Positions 26,290-36,541 are shown, counted from the stretch's first letter. The stretch: DNA of 64,000 nt from Bacteroides fragilis (GCF_002849695.1 NZ_CP018937.1:744001-808000), one strand, 5' to 3'. Notes: generated from the sequence alone by a model not told the origin. Program-made: numbers and translations.

Positions 26290-27246
26290 ATGTACTATCT
26301 AATCATCTTAGTTCTGCTATTCCTAGCAGAACTTTTTTATTTCCGTATTGCGGATAAGTGTAACATTATCGATAAGCCTAACGAACGTAGTTCACATACC
26401 CGGATTACACTGCGTGGGGGAGGGATCATCTTTTATTTTGGGGTGTTGGCCTATTTTCTCACAAACCACTTTGAATATCCATGGTTTATGCTGGCTTTGA
26501 CTCTGATAACTTTTATCAGTTTTATAGATGACATTCGTTCTACTTCGCAAGGATTGCGTTTAGTCTTTCATTTTACGGCAATGGCTTTGATGTTTTATCA
26601 ATGGGGATTGTTTAGCTTGCCTTGGTGGACAATCCTTGTTGCCCTGATCATTTGTACTGGGATTATTAATGCTTACAACTTTATGGATGGTATTAATGGC
26701 ATAACAGGCGGATACTCATTGATCATTCTGATAGCATTGGCCTATATAAATAGGGTATATGTTCCATTTGTTGAAACGGACTTTATTTATACTATGCTTT
26801 GCGCAGTATTGGTCTTTAATTTTTTTAATTTTCGCAAGAAAGCGAGATGCTTCGCCGGTGATGTTGGGTCGGTCGGTATAGCTTTTGTGATCCTTTTTCT
26901 GATCGGAAGTTTAATTATCAAAACAGAGAATTTTAGTTGGCTCGTATTACTTGTTGTATATGGAGTAGATAGTGTGTTGACTATCATTCATCGATTGATG
27001 CTTCACGAAAATATTGGTCTGCCGCACCGGAAACACTTATATCAGATTATGGCTAATGAATTGAGAATACCGCACGTAGCAGTATCGTTGGTGTATATGA
27101 TTGCGCAATTTGTAATTATCATCGGGTATTTATATTGCCGGGATTATGGTTATTGGTATTTATTGGGTTGTATCATCTTGCTGAGTGGAATATATATTAT
27201 TTTTATGAGCAAATATTTTCACTTGCATCTTTTACCTAAAAGATAA
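26290..27246 (+). CDS. Undecaprenyl-phosphate phosphosugar transferase (WecA/MraY type)
   Basis: 318 residues, polytopic membrane protein. It has the PNPT-family landmarks: CNIIDKPNERSSHTRITLRG near the start, FIDDIRSTSQGLRL (the Asp-Asp metal motif), NAYNFMDGINGITGG and CFAGDVGSVGIAF, then the His-rich loop HRLMLHENIGLPHRKHLY. It starts the repeat unit by attaching a sugar-1-phosphate to undecaprenyl phosphate. Last gene of the locus, 3 bases after the reductase and followed by a terminator. The likely sugar is the product of the upstream reductase. Confidence 0.9.
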   Translation: MYYLIILVLLFLAELFYFRIADKCNIIDKPNERSSHTRITLRGGGIIFYFGVLAYFLTNHFEYPWFMLALTLITFISFIDDIRSTSQGLRLVFHFTAMALMFYQWGLFSLPWWTILVALIICTGIINAYNFMDGINGITGGYSLIILIALAYINRVYVPFVETDFIYTMLCAVLVFNFFNFRKKARCFAGDVGSVGIAFVILFLIGSLIIKTENFSWLVLLVVYGVDSVLTIIHRLMLHENIGLPHRKHLYQIMANELRIPHVAVSLVYMIAQFVIIIGYLYCRDYGYWYLLGCIILLSGIYIIFMSKYFHLHLLPKR

Positions 27247-27366
27247 TTATTATATTTATGATAATTGGGGATATGGTCGTTATTAATCCTTTCATAGTTG
27301 GAGGATATGTCTGATAATCCCTTCTATAAGCTATAACTTACTTTTCCGGTTTCTATAAACTGTTTT

Positions 27367-27400
27367 AATAAGGATGCAATTAATGCATCCTTATTTTTTT
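27367..27400. terminator. Terminator at the end of the capsule locus
   Basis: AATAAGGATGCA (27367-27378), a 5-nt loop, then TGCATCCTTATT (27384-27395) and a run of T. It overlaps the last codons of the convergent PepSY gene, so it can serve both strands. Confidence 0.85.
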
Positions 27401-28894
27401 ACTTCGTCTATGGTGTCTTTTATACACGATATATCCTGAAACGAGAATCAACGTTAGCAGAAGTCCGGAGATAAAAACGAATAGATCCGAGAAAACACCT
27501 AAGAAAGGTGAATAGCAGCGACCGACATGGAGTTCTAAGCAGAAATTCCATAATGACATGGGTTGCTGTTGCATAAAAACAGGCATTGCCGGCAATGCTA
27601 AATTATTCTCTTTATTGCGTGCTCCGTTGTCGTATTCGAAGATTACCTCCCGCGTGATTAATTCGTCGGTGAATCCGTTAACGAGACTGCCGCCGAGTGG
27701 TCTCCCGTAAGTTGCTGCCGGGGGGTGCCCTGTATAATAATCGAGAACACTTCCTGTAGATGGGTTCCAGATAAACAGTCCGCTGAAAGAGCCGATTAAC
27801 CATTCGTCCGGGTTTTTCGGATAAAACACATTAACTCCCATAGGACTTACTGGTGGGGTTCGTTTTAATTTAACCGGTGGCAGTGTAAAGTCTTTTATAA
27901 GATAGAAACCGGTTGACGAAGACAATAACCAGACATTTTTTGATGCGTCCCATCGGATACTGCGGAGTTTGTCATGCCACGGATTGTCTGAATCAAGAGT
28001 TGTTCCGGGGATGGGGGTCGTGTTCACCAGAACAAAAGGTATCATTAGAGGCGGTCGGAGACACATACCCGTAACAGATAACAATATGGTCAGTACGATC
28101 AGCCATGTACCCAATTTATTGTGCCAGTTCAGTGAAGTTTTCAAGGCCTTTGCCTGTGTTTTGACAGGGAGCCTTTTTCTGTGTCTTCGGCGAATGAATG
28201 AGGGAAGAAAAGTATATATGATTCCCGTTATACTGAGAATGATTAATACTACTCCCAGAAAATCAACTACCAGTTTGCCGGGTGTACCGAACAACTCTCC
28301 GCTATGGAGGAGCCAGATGGTACGGAATAAGGAGGTTTTCGGTGAATAACTCGTGGGGGCTTTTAATTCTATTTTTTTGAATTGATGGTAAGGAGATACA
28401 CTGGTATACAGATTAGAACGTGTGAGCACGACCAGAGTATCTCCGCGTTGGGTTATATCAGAGATTCGTTCCTCGTTTCCGGATATCGGATACTCCTGCC
28501 ATTTGTTTTTGTCCAGGAGATAGACAGAGTATAATCCGGCACACCAAATATCGTTATTGGCAAGGCGGATGATATTACTTATTTTGCGATTGTCGATTCC
28601 CCGAACCAGACCTTGGTTGAAATCGGTAAAGGTGATGAAACAGGAGTCTGTTTGCCAGACTCCTGCATTACCATATGCCAGAATTTTCCCATCAGGAAGG
28701 CGTAATGTTCCTTTTATAATTCCATTATTCCAGTTTCTGTAGTGATAGCTTTCCGGCATCCAGTTTCTGTTGACTTCAACTTTTGAAAAAAGTGTACGGT
28801 GATTGAGTACAATGCCTGAGAAACAGAACATCAGGATAAAGAAGCTAAAGAACAAACCTACCCATTTATGGTATTTCTTCCAGAAATTTTTCAT
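27380..28894 (-). CDS. PepSY-associated membrane protein, heme/iron uptake operon
   Basis: 504 residues with about four hydrophobic segments: near residues 8-30 (YHKWVGLFFSFFILMFCFSG with IVLNHR), 206-229, 260-285 and the C-terminal 465-490. The layout of an N-terminal helix followed by a large extracytoplasmic part and more helices fits PepSY-associated TM proteins, frequent in siderophore or heme reduction and uptake operons. Histidines at helix ends (WHNKLGTW, HKWVGLF) could bind heme, as in ferric reductase-like relatives. It follows the HmuY-like gene on the minus strand by 13 bases, so it forms one operon with it and the TonB receptor. The capsule terminator overlaps its 3' end. Confidence 0.82.
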   Translation of the reverse strand: MKNFWKKYHKWVGLFFSFFILMFCFSGIVLNHRTLFSKVEVNRNWMPESYHYRNWNNGIIKGTLRLPDGKILAYGNAGVWQTDSCFITFTDFNQGLVRGIDNRKISNIIRLANNDIWCAGLYSVYLLDKNKWQEYPISGNEERISDITQRGDTLVVLTRSNLYTSVSPYHQFKKIELKAPTSYSPKTSLFRTIWLLHSGELFGTPGKLVVDFLGVVLIILSITGIIYTFLPSFIRRRHRKRLPVKTQAKALKTSLNWHNKLGTWLIVLTILLSVTGMCLRPPLMIPFVLVNTTPIPGTTLDSDNPWHDKLRSIRWDASKNVWLLSSSTGFYLIKDFTLPPVKLKRTPPVSPMGVNVFYPKNPDEWLIGSFSGLFIWNPSTGSVLDYYTGHPPAATYGRPLGGSLVNGFTDELITREVIFEYDNGARNKENNLALPAMPVFMQQQPMSLWNFCLELHVGRCYSPFLGVFSDLFVFISGLLLTLILVSGYIVYKRHHRRSKKIRMH

Positions 28895-28907
28895 TAGAGA
28901 TTGTTAC

Positions 28908-29560
28908 TTAGTTTAAATTGGTACTGCCATTCGGCTGAATGGCGTATTCAAAGGAATAAATGCCACTATTGCCTTCGTCATCATAAAAACTTTTGGCTTT
29001 TAGTTTTGCATATTTCCCACTGGCTGTGCGGACGATAAATACATAATCACTTGGCGTGTAAGTGGGAGGGGGGCCGGCAAAAGTGATTGCTTTACAAAGT
29101 ACTTCGTTGGCAGTAGACTCCATGGTAGGAGGAGGAAATCCGGTGCCGGGAGCGGTAATGGTATAGGCTGCATCGACAGTGAATGTTCCTTGAGGAACTG
29201 TCGTACAGGCTGCCATATCTTTGATATTCGTGAGTAAAGCACCGCCTTTTCCCTTACCGGACGCGCCGCTGTTGGTACGCACATTGTAACGGTTGAATGC
29301 GATATCCCAATCTGTGTTTTCGGCATGGGCTTCTTCACTGACGTTTACTTCTTTTCCTTTTTCAAGTGAATAATAAATCCAGTCGTTCCCATATGCTGTT
29401 TTCCGGCTCAGGCTTACCTGTTTTACCGGTAAAGCACCTCCCCCTGTGAGGGATCGTCGGGCAGAGAACCGTTATTGTCACCTGAGCAGGAGGTGCTGAT
29501 AAATGCTGATAGTACGCCAAAGAATAGAATGGCGAATCTGAATTTGCTTTTGTTGTTCAT
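28908..29560 (-). pseudogene. HmuY-family heme-binding lipoprotein, frameshifted
   Basis: Starting at the ATG at 29560, the frame encodes a lipoprotein signal (MNNKSKFRFAILFFGVLSAF, lipobox Cys at residue 25) and then runs to a stop soon after SQGEVLYR. In the next frame the protein continues with PVKQVSLSRKTAYGNDWIYY, the HmuY-typical DWDIAFNRYNVRTNSG and GKGGALLTNI, and a C-terminus ending NGSTNLN. The shift lies in a run of five C on the plus strand (29440-29444, GGGGG in the gene); one more base would restore the frame. HmuY is a surface lipoprotein that takes heme and passes it to its TonB receptor. The gene lies between that receptor and the PepSY gene. Whether the shift is real or a base-calling error is open. 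Confidence 0.8.
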
Positions 29561-29581
29561 ACTTGTTTTAGTTTAATTTAT

Positions 29582-31645
29582 TTATAGTGTATAATTACAT
29601 GCGATAAAATAATTTCTTCCCGGTGAGGTAGAGGTATTGAAGGTTACCCGGTCTGAGGTATAATCGAACAGGTTGGTTATTCCTGCCGTGATTCTCAGGT
29701 TCTGCATGATGTATTGTGACACCGTCAGATCCCAAAGACAATAGGGGTTCACCTTAGCCTGATAGTAGGCTTCTACTTTCTTTCCCTCTATTTCGAGTTC
29801 GTCCAATACGTCGAATCTCTTTTTTCCCATGATATTGCCGGACAGATTGACAACTGTGGCATAACGGGGGATACGTGTATTGTATTCGGCACGGATGTTG
29901 CCGGAATGTGGACTGGAAGAACTTAACCGGACTCCGTCAGCGTCTTTGCTTGTGTAGAGGTAATTGTAAGCTCCGTGTACATTGATGTGTCTGTTTATCT
30001 GTACCTTGCACATGGTTTCAACTCCTGCCAGATGACTTTTCCCCACATTGGTATAATGGAGTTCGGTTTGGTCATTACTCCACATTCCTTCTATTTTGTT
30101 TCGGAACCAGTTACTGTAGATGTTGGTATTGATATTGATCCAACTATTCACGTACTCTCCTGAAAGTGATATATAATTGTTGGTTTCAGGTTTCAGTTTA
30201 CTGTTGCCATATATCCAGAACATCCCCAGGTGATCCCAATTCATATAGAGTTCTTTAATGCTGGGTGAACGGTATCCGCGTGCATAATTGAAGCGGACTG
30301 TGAATGGGAATACTTTATACATGACAGAAGCTTTGGGAGTGACGTTGGCACCATATTTTTCATGATAGTCACATCGCAGTCCCGCCACAACGGAGAATTG
30401 CTTGTTGATACTCCAATCGTCCTGGAGGAAAGCGGTAGCATACCATTGGCTTTTGTTCTCTTTTACACCGGTTTCGAATTTATCACTGAACAATGACTCT
30501 CTGTAAAATTCCAAACCGCCCGTGATGGTCTGTTTGTCCAATGCAGTGGTAGTGTAAACGACGCGTGGCTGAATAATATTGTTTTTATATTCAAGGCGGC
30601 GCCCGCTTTTCAATTCGTATTTATCATAACGATTGTAATGGTCGGTATGAATAGAAGCAACCAAAGCCGATTTATCGGAAATCGTATAGTCTATTGTGCC
30701 CCCATAAGTATAGTCTTCTGATTTTTCGAAAATGTTATCTGCTTGAAAATCATACTTGTTTAGCATATAATAGCTTCCCTTTAACTGGACCTTCAGTCGT
30801 TTACTGAAACGATAATCCATTTTATGGGTTACTTGCACGTCTTCGTATCCCGATATGCTGGTGGGAGTTGTGTTGAGTTCTTCGGTAATTGTGGTGTTAT
30901 AGGCCGGGAAGAATTTTACCAACGGCTTTTTGTCATATAATTGATATCCGTCGAAACTTTTATAAAGTATATCGGTGTTCATCGTGAATTTTCCTAAGTT
31001 TAATCCAAGGGATAAATTGGTGTTCAGATTGGGTTTATCTAAATGGGTCCGGTACTTGTATTGTGAATGGTCCTTGGGGGTATCTTTATAATTTTGCTGG
31101 TTTTTTCCCGCATAACGTATCCCTGCGGAGGCTTCAAACTTCTTTTTGGCTTTACGGGTAATGATATTGATGACTCCACCCATAGCTTGTGAGCCGTAAA
31201 GGGCAGAAGAGGCCCCTTTGACTATTTCGATATGGTCAATATTATAAAGATTGATTCGTGAATAGTCAATGTTGCCACCGTTTTCTCCTGCTATGCGTTC
31301 ACCGTCTATCAGGAAAAGGATATGTTTGGAGCCCAAGCCCTGTATGTCGATACTGGTTCCATAACCGACTTCCTGAAAATTGAGTCCGGGTACTTCCTGG
31401 GTCAAGAGATCCTGGATGTTACCGGTTCCCCTTTCTTCTATTTGTTTTGCGTTGATTACCTGAGTGATAACCGGTGTATTTTTTATTTTTTTTTCAGTTC
31501 GGGTGGCTGTAACCACAATTTGTTCAAGGTTGAAAGGATCATCATTCATATAAGAAACTGTGTCCTTTTCTTGCCGTACATTCTGTGCTGCTAAAGGGAG
31601 TGCACCTATAAAAGTCAGTAGTAATGCAAATTTTGTTCTTATCAT
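29582..31645 (-). CDS. TonB-dependent outer-membrane receptor, heme type (HmuR-like)
   Basis: 687 residues. A signal peptide (FALLLTFIGALPLAAQ) is followed by a plug domain with the usual start EQIVVTATRTEKKIKNTPV and the VPGLNFQEVGYGTSIDIQGL and SALYGSQAMGGVINIIT elements; the rest is a beta-barrel ending in an aromatic-rich strand (NYFIACNYTL). Length and architecture are those of HmuR/BtuB-sized receptors rather than SusC. The downstream HmuY-like lipoprotein and PepSY gene point to heme or iron uptake. Transported compound cannot be proven from sequence. It is the first gene of the operon and has a Bacteroides promoter upstream. Confidence 0.92.
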   Translation of the reverse strand: MIRTKFALLLTFIGALPLAAQNVRQEKDTVSYMNDDPFNLEQIVVTATRTEKKIKNTPVITQVINAKQIEERGTGNIQDLLTQEVPGLNFQEVGYGTSIDIQGLGSKHILFLIDGERIAGENGGNIDYSRINLYNIDHIEIVKGASSALYGSQAMGGVINIITRKAKKKFEASAGIRYAGKNQQNYKDTPKDHSQYKYRTHLDKPNLNTNLSLGLNLGKFTMNTDILYKSFDGYQLYDKKPLVKFFPAYNTTITEELNTTPTSISGYEDVQVTHKMDYRFSKRLKVQLKGSYYMLNKYDFQADNIFEKSEDYTYGGTIDYTISDKSALVASIHTDHYNRYDKYELKSGRRLEYKNNIIQPRVVYTTTALDKQTITGGLEFYRESLFSDKFETGVKENKSQWYATAFLQDDWSINKQFSVVAGLRCDYHEKYGANVTPKASVMYKVFPFTVRFNYARGYRSPSIKELYMNWDHLGMFWIYGNSKLKPETNNYISLSGEYVNSWININTNIYSNWFRNKIEGMWSNDQTELHYTNVGKSHLAGVETMCKVQINRHINVHGAYNYLYTSKDADGVRLSSSSPHSGNIRAEYNTRIPRYATVVNLSGNIMGKKRFDVLDELEIEGKKVEAYYQAKVNPYCLWDLTVSQYIMQNLRITAGITNLFDYTSDRVTFNTSTSPGRNYFIACNYTL

Positions 31646-31665
31646 AATCTTTGTTTTTGGATCAG

Positions 31666-31696
31666 CAAAGATATAGGGTACTTAAAGAGTGTGAAA
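31666..31696 (-). promoter_or_regulatory. Promoter of the heme-uptake operon
   Basis: On the minus strand TTTC (31693-31696), 19 nt, then TATCTTTG (31666-31673). The spacing is exact and the -33 element deviates from TTTG at its last base. It lies 21 bases before the receptor start. No Fur box was picked out by eye. Confidence 0.55.
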
Positions 31697-31892
31697 TACC
31701 TAAAAATAGGTAAAAGACAGATGACGATTAATACTAATTCCATCGAAATAATTAGTTCAGCTTCCGGATGGCTTTTCTCACCTCGCATATCGGAGGGATT
31801 CTGCCGCTTCTCTTAAAGAATTTGCAGGAGATGGTGTAAGGAGTGGAATAAAAATCGTATTTTTGCAACCAACTTTTTTAAAATAACCGGTT

Positions 31893-32429
31893 ATGAATAC
31901 CATTCAGATAAAAGATAAACTATTCACTGTTTCTATCAAGGAACAAGAGATTCAAAAAGAAGTGATTCGCGTGGCGAATGAAATTAATCGTGACCTGGCA
32001 GGTAAGAACCCTTTGTTCCTCAGTGTGTTGAATGGTTCGTTCATGTTTACTGCCGATTTGCTGAAACATATAACGATTCCCTGCGAAATTTCATTTGTAA
32101 AGTTAGCCTCTTATCAGGGAGTATCGTCTACCGGTACTATTAAAGAAGTGATCGGTATCAATGAAGATATAGCGGGACGTACTGTTGTTATCGTAGAAGA
32201 TATTGTAGATACGGGACTGACTATGCAGCGTTTGCTGGAAACACTGGGAACGCGCGGGCCACAGGAAATCCACATTGCTTCGTTGCTGGTAAAGCCGGAT
32301 AAGCTTAAGGTGGATCTGAATATTGAATATGTCGCAATGAATATTCCCAATGATTTCATTGTAGGATACGGACTCGATTACGACGGTTTCGGGCGTAATT
32401 ATCCGGATATTTATACAGTTATAGACTAA
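31893..32429 (+). CDS. hpt: Hypoxanthine phosphoribosyltransferase
   Basis: 178 residues. The PRPP-binding motif VVIVEDIVDTGLTMQ is at about residues 95-109, and the flexible-loop region KLASYQGVSSTGTIKEVIG precedes it; both fit the type I PRTase of purine salvage. It converts hypoxanthine or guanine to the nucleotide with PRPP. A -7 box (TATTTTTG, 31858-31865) lies 27 bases before the start. The following adk gene is about 60 bases downstream, so both are likely cotranscribed. Confidence 0.95.
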   Translation: MNTIQIKDKLFTVSIKEQEIQKEVIRVANEINRDLAGKNPLFLSVLNGSFMFTADLLKHITIPCEISFVKLASYQGVSSTGTIKEVIGINEDIAGRTVVIVEDIVDTGLTMQRLLETLGTRGPQEIHIASLLVKPDKLKVDLNIEYVAMNIPNDFIVGYGLDYDGFGRNYPDIYTVID

Positions 32430-32488
32430 CATAAAATAAATAATAGGTATACCAGTAATGGTAAAATGTAGAATTATAAATTAACAAG

Positions 32489-33058
32489 ATGCTGAACATT
32501 GTAATTTTCGGTGCTCCCGGTTCAGGAAAGGGAACACAAAGCGAACGTATTGTAGAGAAATACGGAATTAACCACATTTCAACAGGAGATGTATTGCGTG
32601 CAGAAATTAAAAACGGCACAGAGCTGGGTAAAACAGCTAAAGGCTACATTGATCAGGGACAGTTGATTCCGGATGAATTGATGGTAGACATTCTGGCAAG
32701 CGTATTCGATAGCTTTAAGGATAGTAAAGGGGTTATTTTTGATGGTTTCCCAAGAACTATTCCGCAAGCTGAGGCGTTGAAAGTGATGTTGAAAGAACGT
32801 GGACAGGATATCTCTGTGATGCTGGATCTGGATGTTCCGGAAGAAGAGTTGATGACTCGTCTGATTAAACGTGGTCAGGAATCAGGTCGGGCTGATGATA
32901 ATGAAGAGACTATCAAAAAGCGTCTGGTTGTATATAATACACAGACTTCACCGTTGAAAGAGTATTATAAGGGCGAAGGCAAATACCAGCATATCAATGG
33001 TCTTGGCACCATGGAAGGTATCTTTGAAGATATTTGTAAAGCGGTAGATACATTATAA
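32489..33058 (+). CDS. adk: Adenylate kinase
   Basis: 189 residues. The P-loop GAPGSGKGT (residues 7-15), [33 protein letters not shown] and the C-terminal [16 protein letters not shown] are all typical. It is the short form with a reduced LID domain, as usual in Bacteroidetes. It keeps ATP, ADP and AMP in balance in the cytoplasm. Start [15 protein letters not shown] is unambiguous. Confidence 0.97.
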   Translation: MLNIVIFGAPGSGKGTQSERIVEKYGINHISTGDVLRAEIKNGTELGKTAKGYIDQGQLIPDELMVDILASVFDSFKDSKGVIFDGFPRTIPQAEALKVMLKERGQDISVMLDLDVPEEELMTRLIKRGQESGRADDNEETIKKRLVVYNTQTSPLKEYYKGEGKYQHINGLGTMEGIFEDICKAVDTL

Positions 33059-33143
33059 TTATATATGTGCCGATGTGCTCATTAAGAAAATAGCATGGAT
33101 TATGGGTATGTCGGCACATGATCACATTGAAAATTTATTGATT

Positions 33144-34304
33144 ATGGCTGAATCGAATTTTGTTGATTACGTAAAGATATACTGCCGCTCGGGTAAGGGT
33201 GGAAGAGGCTCTACGCACATGAGGCGAGAAAAATATACTCCTAACGGTGGTCCCGATGGAGGAGATGGTGGTAGAGGAGGCCATGTTATCCTGCGTGGTA
33301 ACCGGAACTACTGGACATTGCTTCACCTGAGGTATGACCGTCATGCTATGGCCGGTCATGGAGAATCGGGGAGCAAGAACCGCAGTTTTGGTAAAGACGG
33401 CGCAGATAAGATTATTGAAGTCCCCTGTGGTACGGTAGTTTACAATGCCGAAACGGGAGAATATGTATGTGATGTTACGGAACATGGACAGGAAGTCATT
33501 CTCCTGAAGGGTGGCCGAGGCGGATTGGGAAACTGGCATTTCAAGACAGCTACCCGTCAGGCTCCCCGTTTTGCCCAGCCGGGTGAACCGATGCAAGAAA
33601 TGACAGTGATCCTTGAATTGAAGCTGTTGGCAGATGTAGGTCTGGTTGGTTTTCCGAATGCCGGAAAGTCTACGTTATTGTCGGCTATTTCTGCGGCAAA
33701 ACCCAAAATAGCTGATTATCCGTTTACTACTTTGGAGCCTAACCTGGGTATTGTGTCTTACCGTGACGGACAGTCGTTCGTGATGGCAGATATTCCGGGA
33801 ATTATCGAGGGAGCCAGTGAGGGTAAAGGGCTTGGATTACGATTCTTACGTCACATTGAACGTAACTCTTTATTACTGTTTATGATACCGGCAGATAGTG
33901 ACGATATCCGTAAAGATTATGAAGTGCTGCTAAACGAGCTGAAAACGTTTAATCCGGAAATGCTGGATAAGCAACGGGTACTCGCAGTCACCAAAAGTGA
34001 TATGCTCGATCAGGAGTTGATGGATGAAATAGAGCCGACATTGCCTGAGGGAATCCCTCATGTGTTCATTTCGTCCGTATCCGGTCTGGGTATCTCAGTA
34101 TTGAAGGATATTCTGTGGACGGAACTGAATAAAGAGAGCAATAAAATAGAGGCTATTGTGCATCGTCCGAAGGATGTCAGCAGACTGCAACAGGAACTCA
34201 AAGACATGGGAGAGGATGAAGAACTCGACTATGAGTATGAGGACGATAGTGATGAAGATGATCTGGATTACGAATACGAAGAAGAAGATTGGGAAGATAA
34301 ATGA
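33144..34304 (+). CDS. obgE: Obg-family GTPase (ribosome assembly)
   Basis: The frame can start at 33075, but the ATG at 33144 ([20 protein letters not shown]) matches the conserved Obg N-terminus; it gives 386 residues. The N-terminal glycine-rich Obg fold ([16 protein letters not shown]) precedes the G domain with GFPNAGKST, the DxxG region [16 protein letters not shown] and the TKSD motif; the tail is very acidic ([17 protein letters not shown]). ObgE acts in large ribosomal subunit maturation and stress control. It overlaps the next gene by 4 bases. Confidence 0.97.
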   Translation: MAESNFVDYVKIYCRSGKGGRGSTHMRREKYTPNGGPDGGDGGRGGHVILRGNRNYWTLLHLRYDRHAMAGHGESGSKNRSFGKDGADKIIEVPCGTVVYNAETGEYVCDVTEHGQEVILLKGGRGGLGNWHFKTATRQAPRFAQPGEPMQEMTVILELKLLADVGLVGFPNAGKSTLLSAISAAKPKIADYPFTTLEPNLGIVSYRDGQSFVMADIPGIIEGASEGKGLGLRFLRHIERNSLLLFMIPADSDDIRKDYEVLLNELKTFNPEMLDKQRVLAVTKSDMLDQELMDEIEPTLPEGIPHVFISSVSGLGISVLKDILWTELNKESNKIEAIVHRPKDVSRLQQELKDMGEDEELDYEYEDDSDEDDLDYEYEEEDWEDK

Positions 34305-35113
34305 TTTCACTCACCGACGATAAGAAAATGTTGGGGTATGGGCTGTTGGGCGCATACCCCAACATTTCTCATTTTGTGACGACCCGACATGGAGGTTATA
34401 GTGAGGGAGCGTATGCTTCTTTTAATTGTTCTCCTTACTCGGGAGATGAATTTGAAAAAGTAAAAAAGAATCAGCTTTTATTGTTTCAATCGCTACCGCA
34501 AGTACCGAAACATCTGATCCTCCCTTTCCAGACGCATGGAACAAAAGTGCTTCTGATTAATAAGGATTTTCTGGAGACTTCTATAGAATGTCAACAGGAA
34601 ATGCTGGACGAGATAGATGCATTGATTACCAGTGAACCGGGTTGTTGTATCGGTATTTCAACGGCAGATTGTATTCCGGTACTGCTATATGATAAAGTAC
34701 ATGGGGGTGTAGCAGCCGTACATGCCGGATGGCGGGGAACTGTGGGGTATATCGTGGGACACACGCTTGAGAAAATGCGGGCGGCATTTGGTACGGAGGG
34801 ACGGGATGTGATTGCATGTATCGGCCCGGGTATTTCTATTCAATCATTCGAAGTAGGGGACGAAGTTTATGAAGCTTTTCGTTTGAATGGTTTTGATATG
34901 TCGCGTATCTCTTTCCGACATTCGGTTACCCATAAGTACCATATTGACTTATGGGAGGCAAACCGGCAGCAACTATTAGACTTTGGTGTGCCGGGAGTTC
35001 AGATTGAAGTAGCGGATATCTGTACTTACATCCATTATGAAGATTTCTTTTCAGCGAGAAGATTAGGCATAAAGTCCGGACGTATTCTATCGGGTATTAT
35101 GATAAACTGCTGA
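34301..35113 (+). CDS. pgeF: YfiH/PgeF-family (laccase-domain) peptidoglycan editing factor
   Basis: 270 residues. The Cys/His metal-type pattern of the family is visible: [11 protein letters not shown] and [15 protein letters not shown], then [15 protein letters not shown] and the closing [14 protein letters not shown] (the last with SARRLG). YfiH removes misincorporated amino acids from peptidoglycan precursors in E. coli; others of the family show purine nucleoside phosphorylase activity. It is translationally coupled to obgE. Confidence 0.92.
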   Translation: MISLTDDKKMLGYGLLGAYPNISHFVTTRHGGYSEGAYASFNCSPYSGDEFEKVKKNQLLLFQSLPQVPKHLILPFQTHGTKVLLINKDFLETSIECQQEMLDEIDALITSEPGCCIGISTADCIPVLLYDKVHGGVAAVHAGWRGTVGYIVGHTLEKMRAAFGTEGRDVIACIGPGISIQSFEVGDEVYEAFRLNGFDMSRISFRHSVTHKYHIDLWEANRQQLLDFGVPGVQIEVADICTYIHYEDFFSARRLGIKSGRILSGIMINC

Positions 35114-35134
35114 TGGACAAAATTTTGATTTATT

Positions 35135-35800
35135 ATGTATACCATTACTATATCGAAAGAGTTAAAAGAAGCATCTCCTGTTTTTGCAGGAGCTGCTGTA
35201 TATGCTGAAGTGAAAAACACTTCTTATTGTGAAGGACTTTGGAAGGAGATTCAATCTTTTACAGAAAAGCTCACTACAACAACCCAGTTGGAAGATATTA
35301 AAAAACAACCAGTGATAGCTGCCACACGTGAGGCTTACAAACGGTGTGGAAAAGACCCCGGAAGATATCGCCCATCGGCCGAAGCATTACGTCGCAGGCT
35401 GATGCGGGGAATTGCCTTGTATCAGATTGATACTCTGGTCGATTTGATCAATCTGGTTTCTCTCCGGACCGGGCATTCGATAGGTGGTTTTGATGCGGAT
35501 AAGATAGCGGGCACCAATCTGGAGCTGGGGATAGGCAAAAAAGAAGAGCCTTTCGAAGGTATTGGCCGTGGAGTACTGAACATAGAGGGACTTCCGGTAT
35601 ACCGCGATGCCGTGGGAGGAATAGGAACACCTACCAGTGATAATGAGCGGACAAAGATGGATCTGGAAACGACTCATATATTAGCCATCGTTAATGGTTA
35701 TAATGGGAAGGAAGGATTGCAGGAGGCTGCCGGGATGATACAGACTTTATTGCGAAGATATGCAGGATCGGACGGAGGAACGATCACCTATTTTGAATAA
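35135..35800 (+). CDS. B3/B4 tRNA-binding-domain protein
   Basis: 221 residues. The core matches the B3_4 domain of the phenylalanyl-tRNA synthetase beta chain in stand-alone form: REAYKRCGKDPGRYRPSAEA, LRRRLMRGIALYQIDTLVD and NLVSLRTGHSIGGFDADKI, then PVYRDAVGGIGTPTSDNERT. Such proteins may edit or bind misacylated tRNA, but function here is inferred. It follows pgeF by 21 bases. Confidence 0.85.
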   Translation: MYTITISKELKEASPVFAGAAVYAEVKNTSYCEGLWKEIQSFTEKLTTTTQLEDIKKQPVIAATREAYKRCGKDPGRYRPSAEALRRRLMRGIALYQIDTLVDLINLVSLRTGHSIGGFDADKIAGTNLELGIGKKEEPFEGIGRGVLNIEGLPVYRDAVGGIGTPTSDNERTKMDLETTHILAIVNGYNGKEGLQEAAGMIQTLLRRYAGSDGGTITYFE

Positions 35801-35809
35801 CAAGCGTCC

Positions 35810-36541
35810 ATGAAGAACATACACACTTTTTTGATTTTATCTCTGTTTTCGTTGTGTACGAGTGCACAACGCAGTGCACAAACCAAATTCTCGGATATGG
35901 AAGTTAATCATGTCCGGGTGGCTACACCGGGACTTTTTGCTAAAGAGAATTGCATCATGCTCAATCTGAATTCCCTGTCTCGGAATTACTCTTTTCCTTT
36001 GCCGGGAGGTAAAGTCATTTCCGGTTATGGAACCCGTGGCGGACATAGTGGGGATGATATAAAAACTTGTGCCCGTGATACGATTCGCGCTGCTTTTGAC
36101 GGAGTGGTACGTATGGCAAAACCTTATGGTGCATACGGCAATGTGATTGTGATTCGCCATCCCAATGGGTTGGAAACGGTGTACAGTCATAATGTGAAGA
36201 ATCTGGTAAAAAGCGGAGATGCTGTGAAAGCGGGAAAAGCTATTGCCCTGACCGGACGTACCGGGCGGGCTACTACGGAACATCTGCATTTCGAAACGCG
36301 GATTAACGGGCAACATTTTAATCCCGGTCTTATTTTTGATATGGATAAACGCACTTTGCGCAAGGATTATCTGCAATGTACGAAGAAGGGGAAAGGGATT
36401 ATTGTGAAAGCTTTGAAAAGCGAAAAAGTTCCCCCTAAGTATAAAACTCTTTCGCCTTTCCTTTATGAACTGCCCGGTATTAAAAAACCGGAATGGAATA
36501 TACCAGGCCTAGCGAAATCCGCTGTGTATTCGGGTCTATAG
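35810..36541 (+). CDS. M23 (LytM-type) metallopeptidase, secreted
   Basis: 243 residues with a signal peptide (FLILSLFSLCTSAQ). The M23 fold is clear: ISGYGTRGGHSGDDIKTCAR (His and Asp of the HxxxD zinc site), GAYGNVIVIRHPNGLETVYS, and TTEHLHFETRINGQHFNP with the catalytic HLH. Such enzymes cut peptidoglycan cross-bridges or act as regulators of amidases. All zinc-binding residues appear to be present, so it should be active. The 3' end overlaps by 62 bases the tail-to-tail minus-strand porin gene. Confidence 0.92.
   Translation: MKNIHTFLILSLFSLCTSAQRSAQTKFSDMEVNHVRVATPGLFAKENCIMLNLNSLSRNYSFPLPGGKVISGYGTRGGHSGDDIKTCARDTIRAAFDGVVRMAKPYGAYGNVIVIRHPNGLETVYSHNVKNLVKSGDAVKAGKAIALTGRTGRATTEHLHFETRINGQHFNPGLIFDMDKRTLRKDYLQCTKKGKGIIVKALKSEKVPPKYKTLSPFLYELPGIKKPEWNIPGLAKSAVYSGL

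Noticed and set aside
29000..29338. Second minus-strand frame over the HmuY-like gene
   Set aside because: It is a third frame with no family features; the HmuY-type residues are in the other two frames.
33075..33143. Extended N-terminus of ObgE
   Set aside because: The Obg family starts with the sequence found at 33144; the extra 23 codons include no conserved residue.
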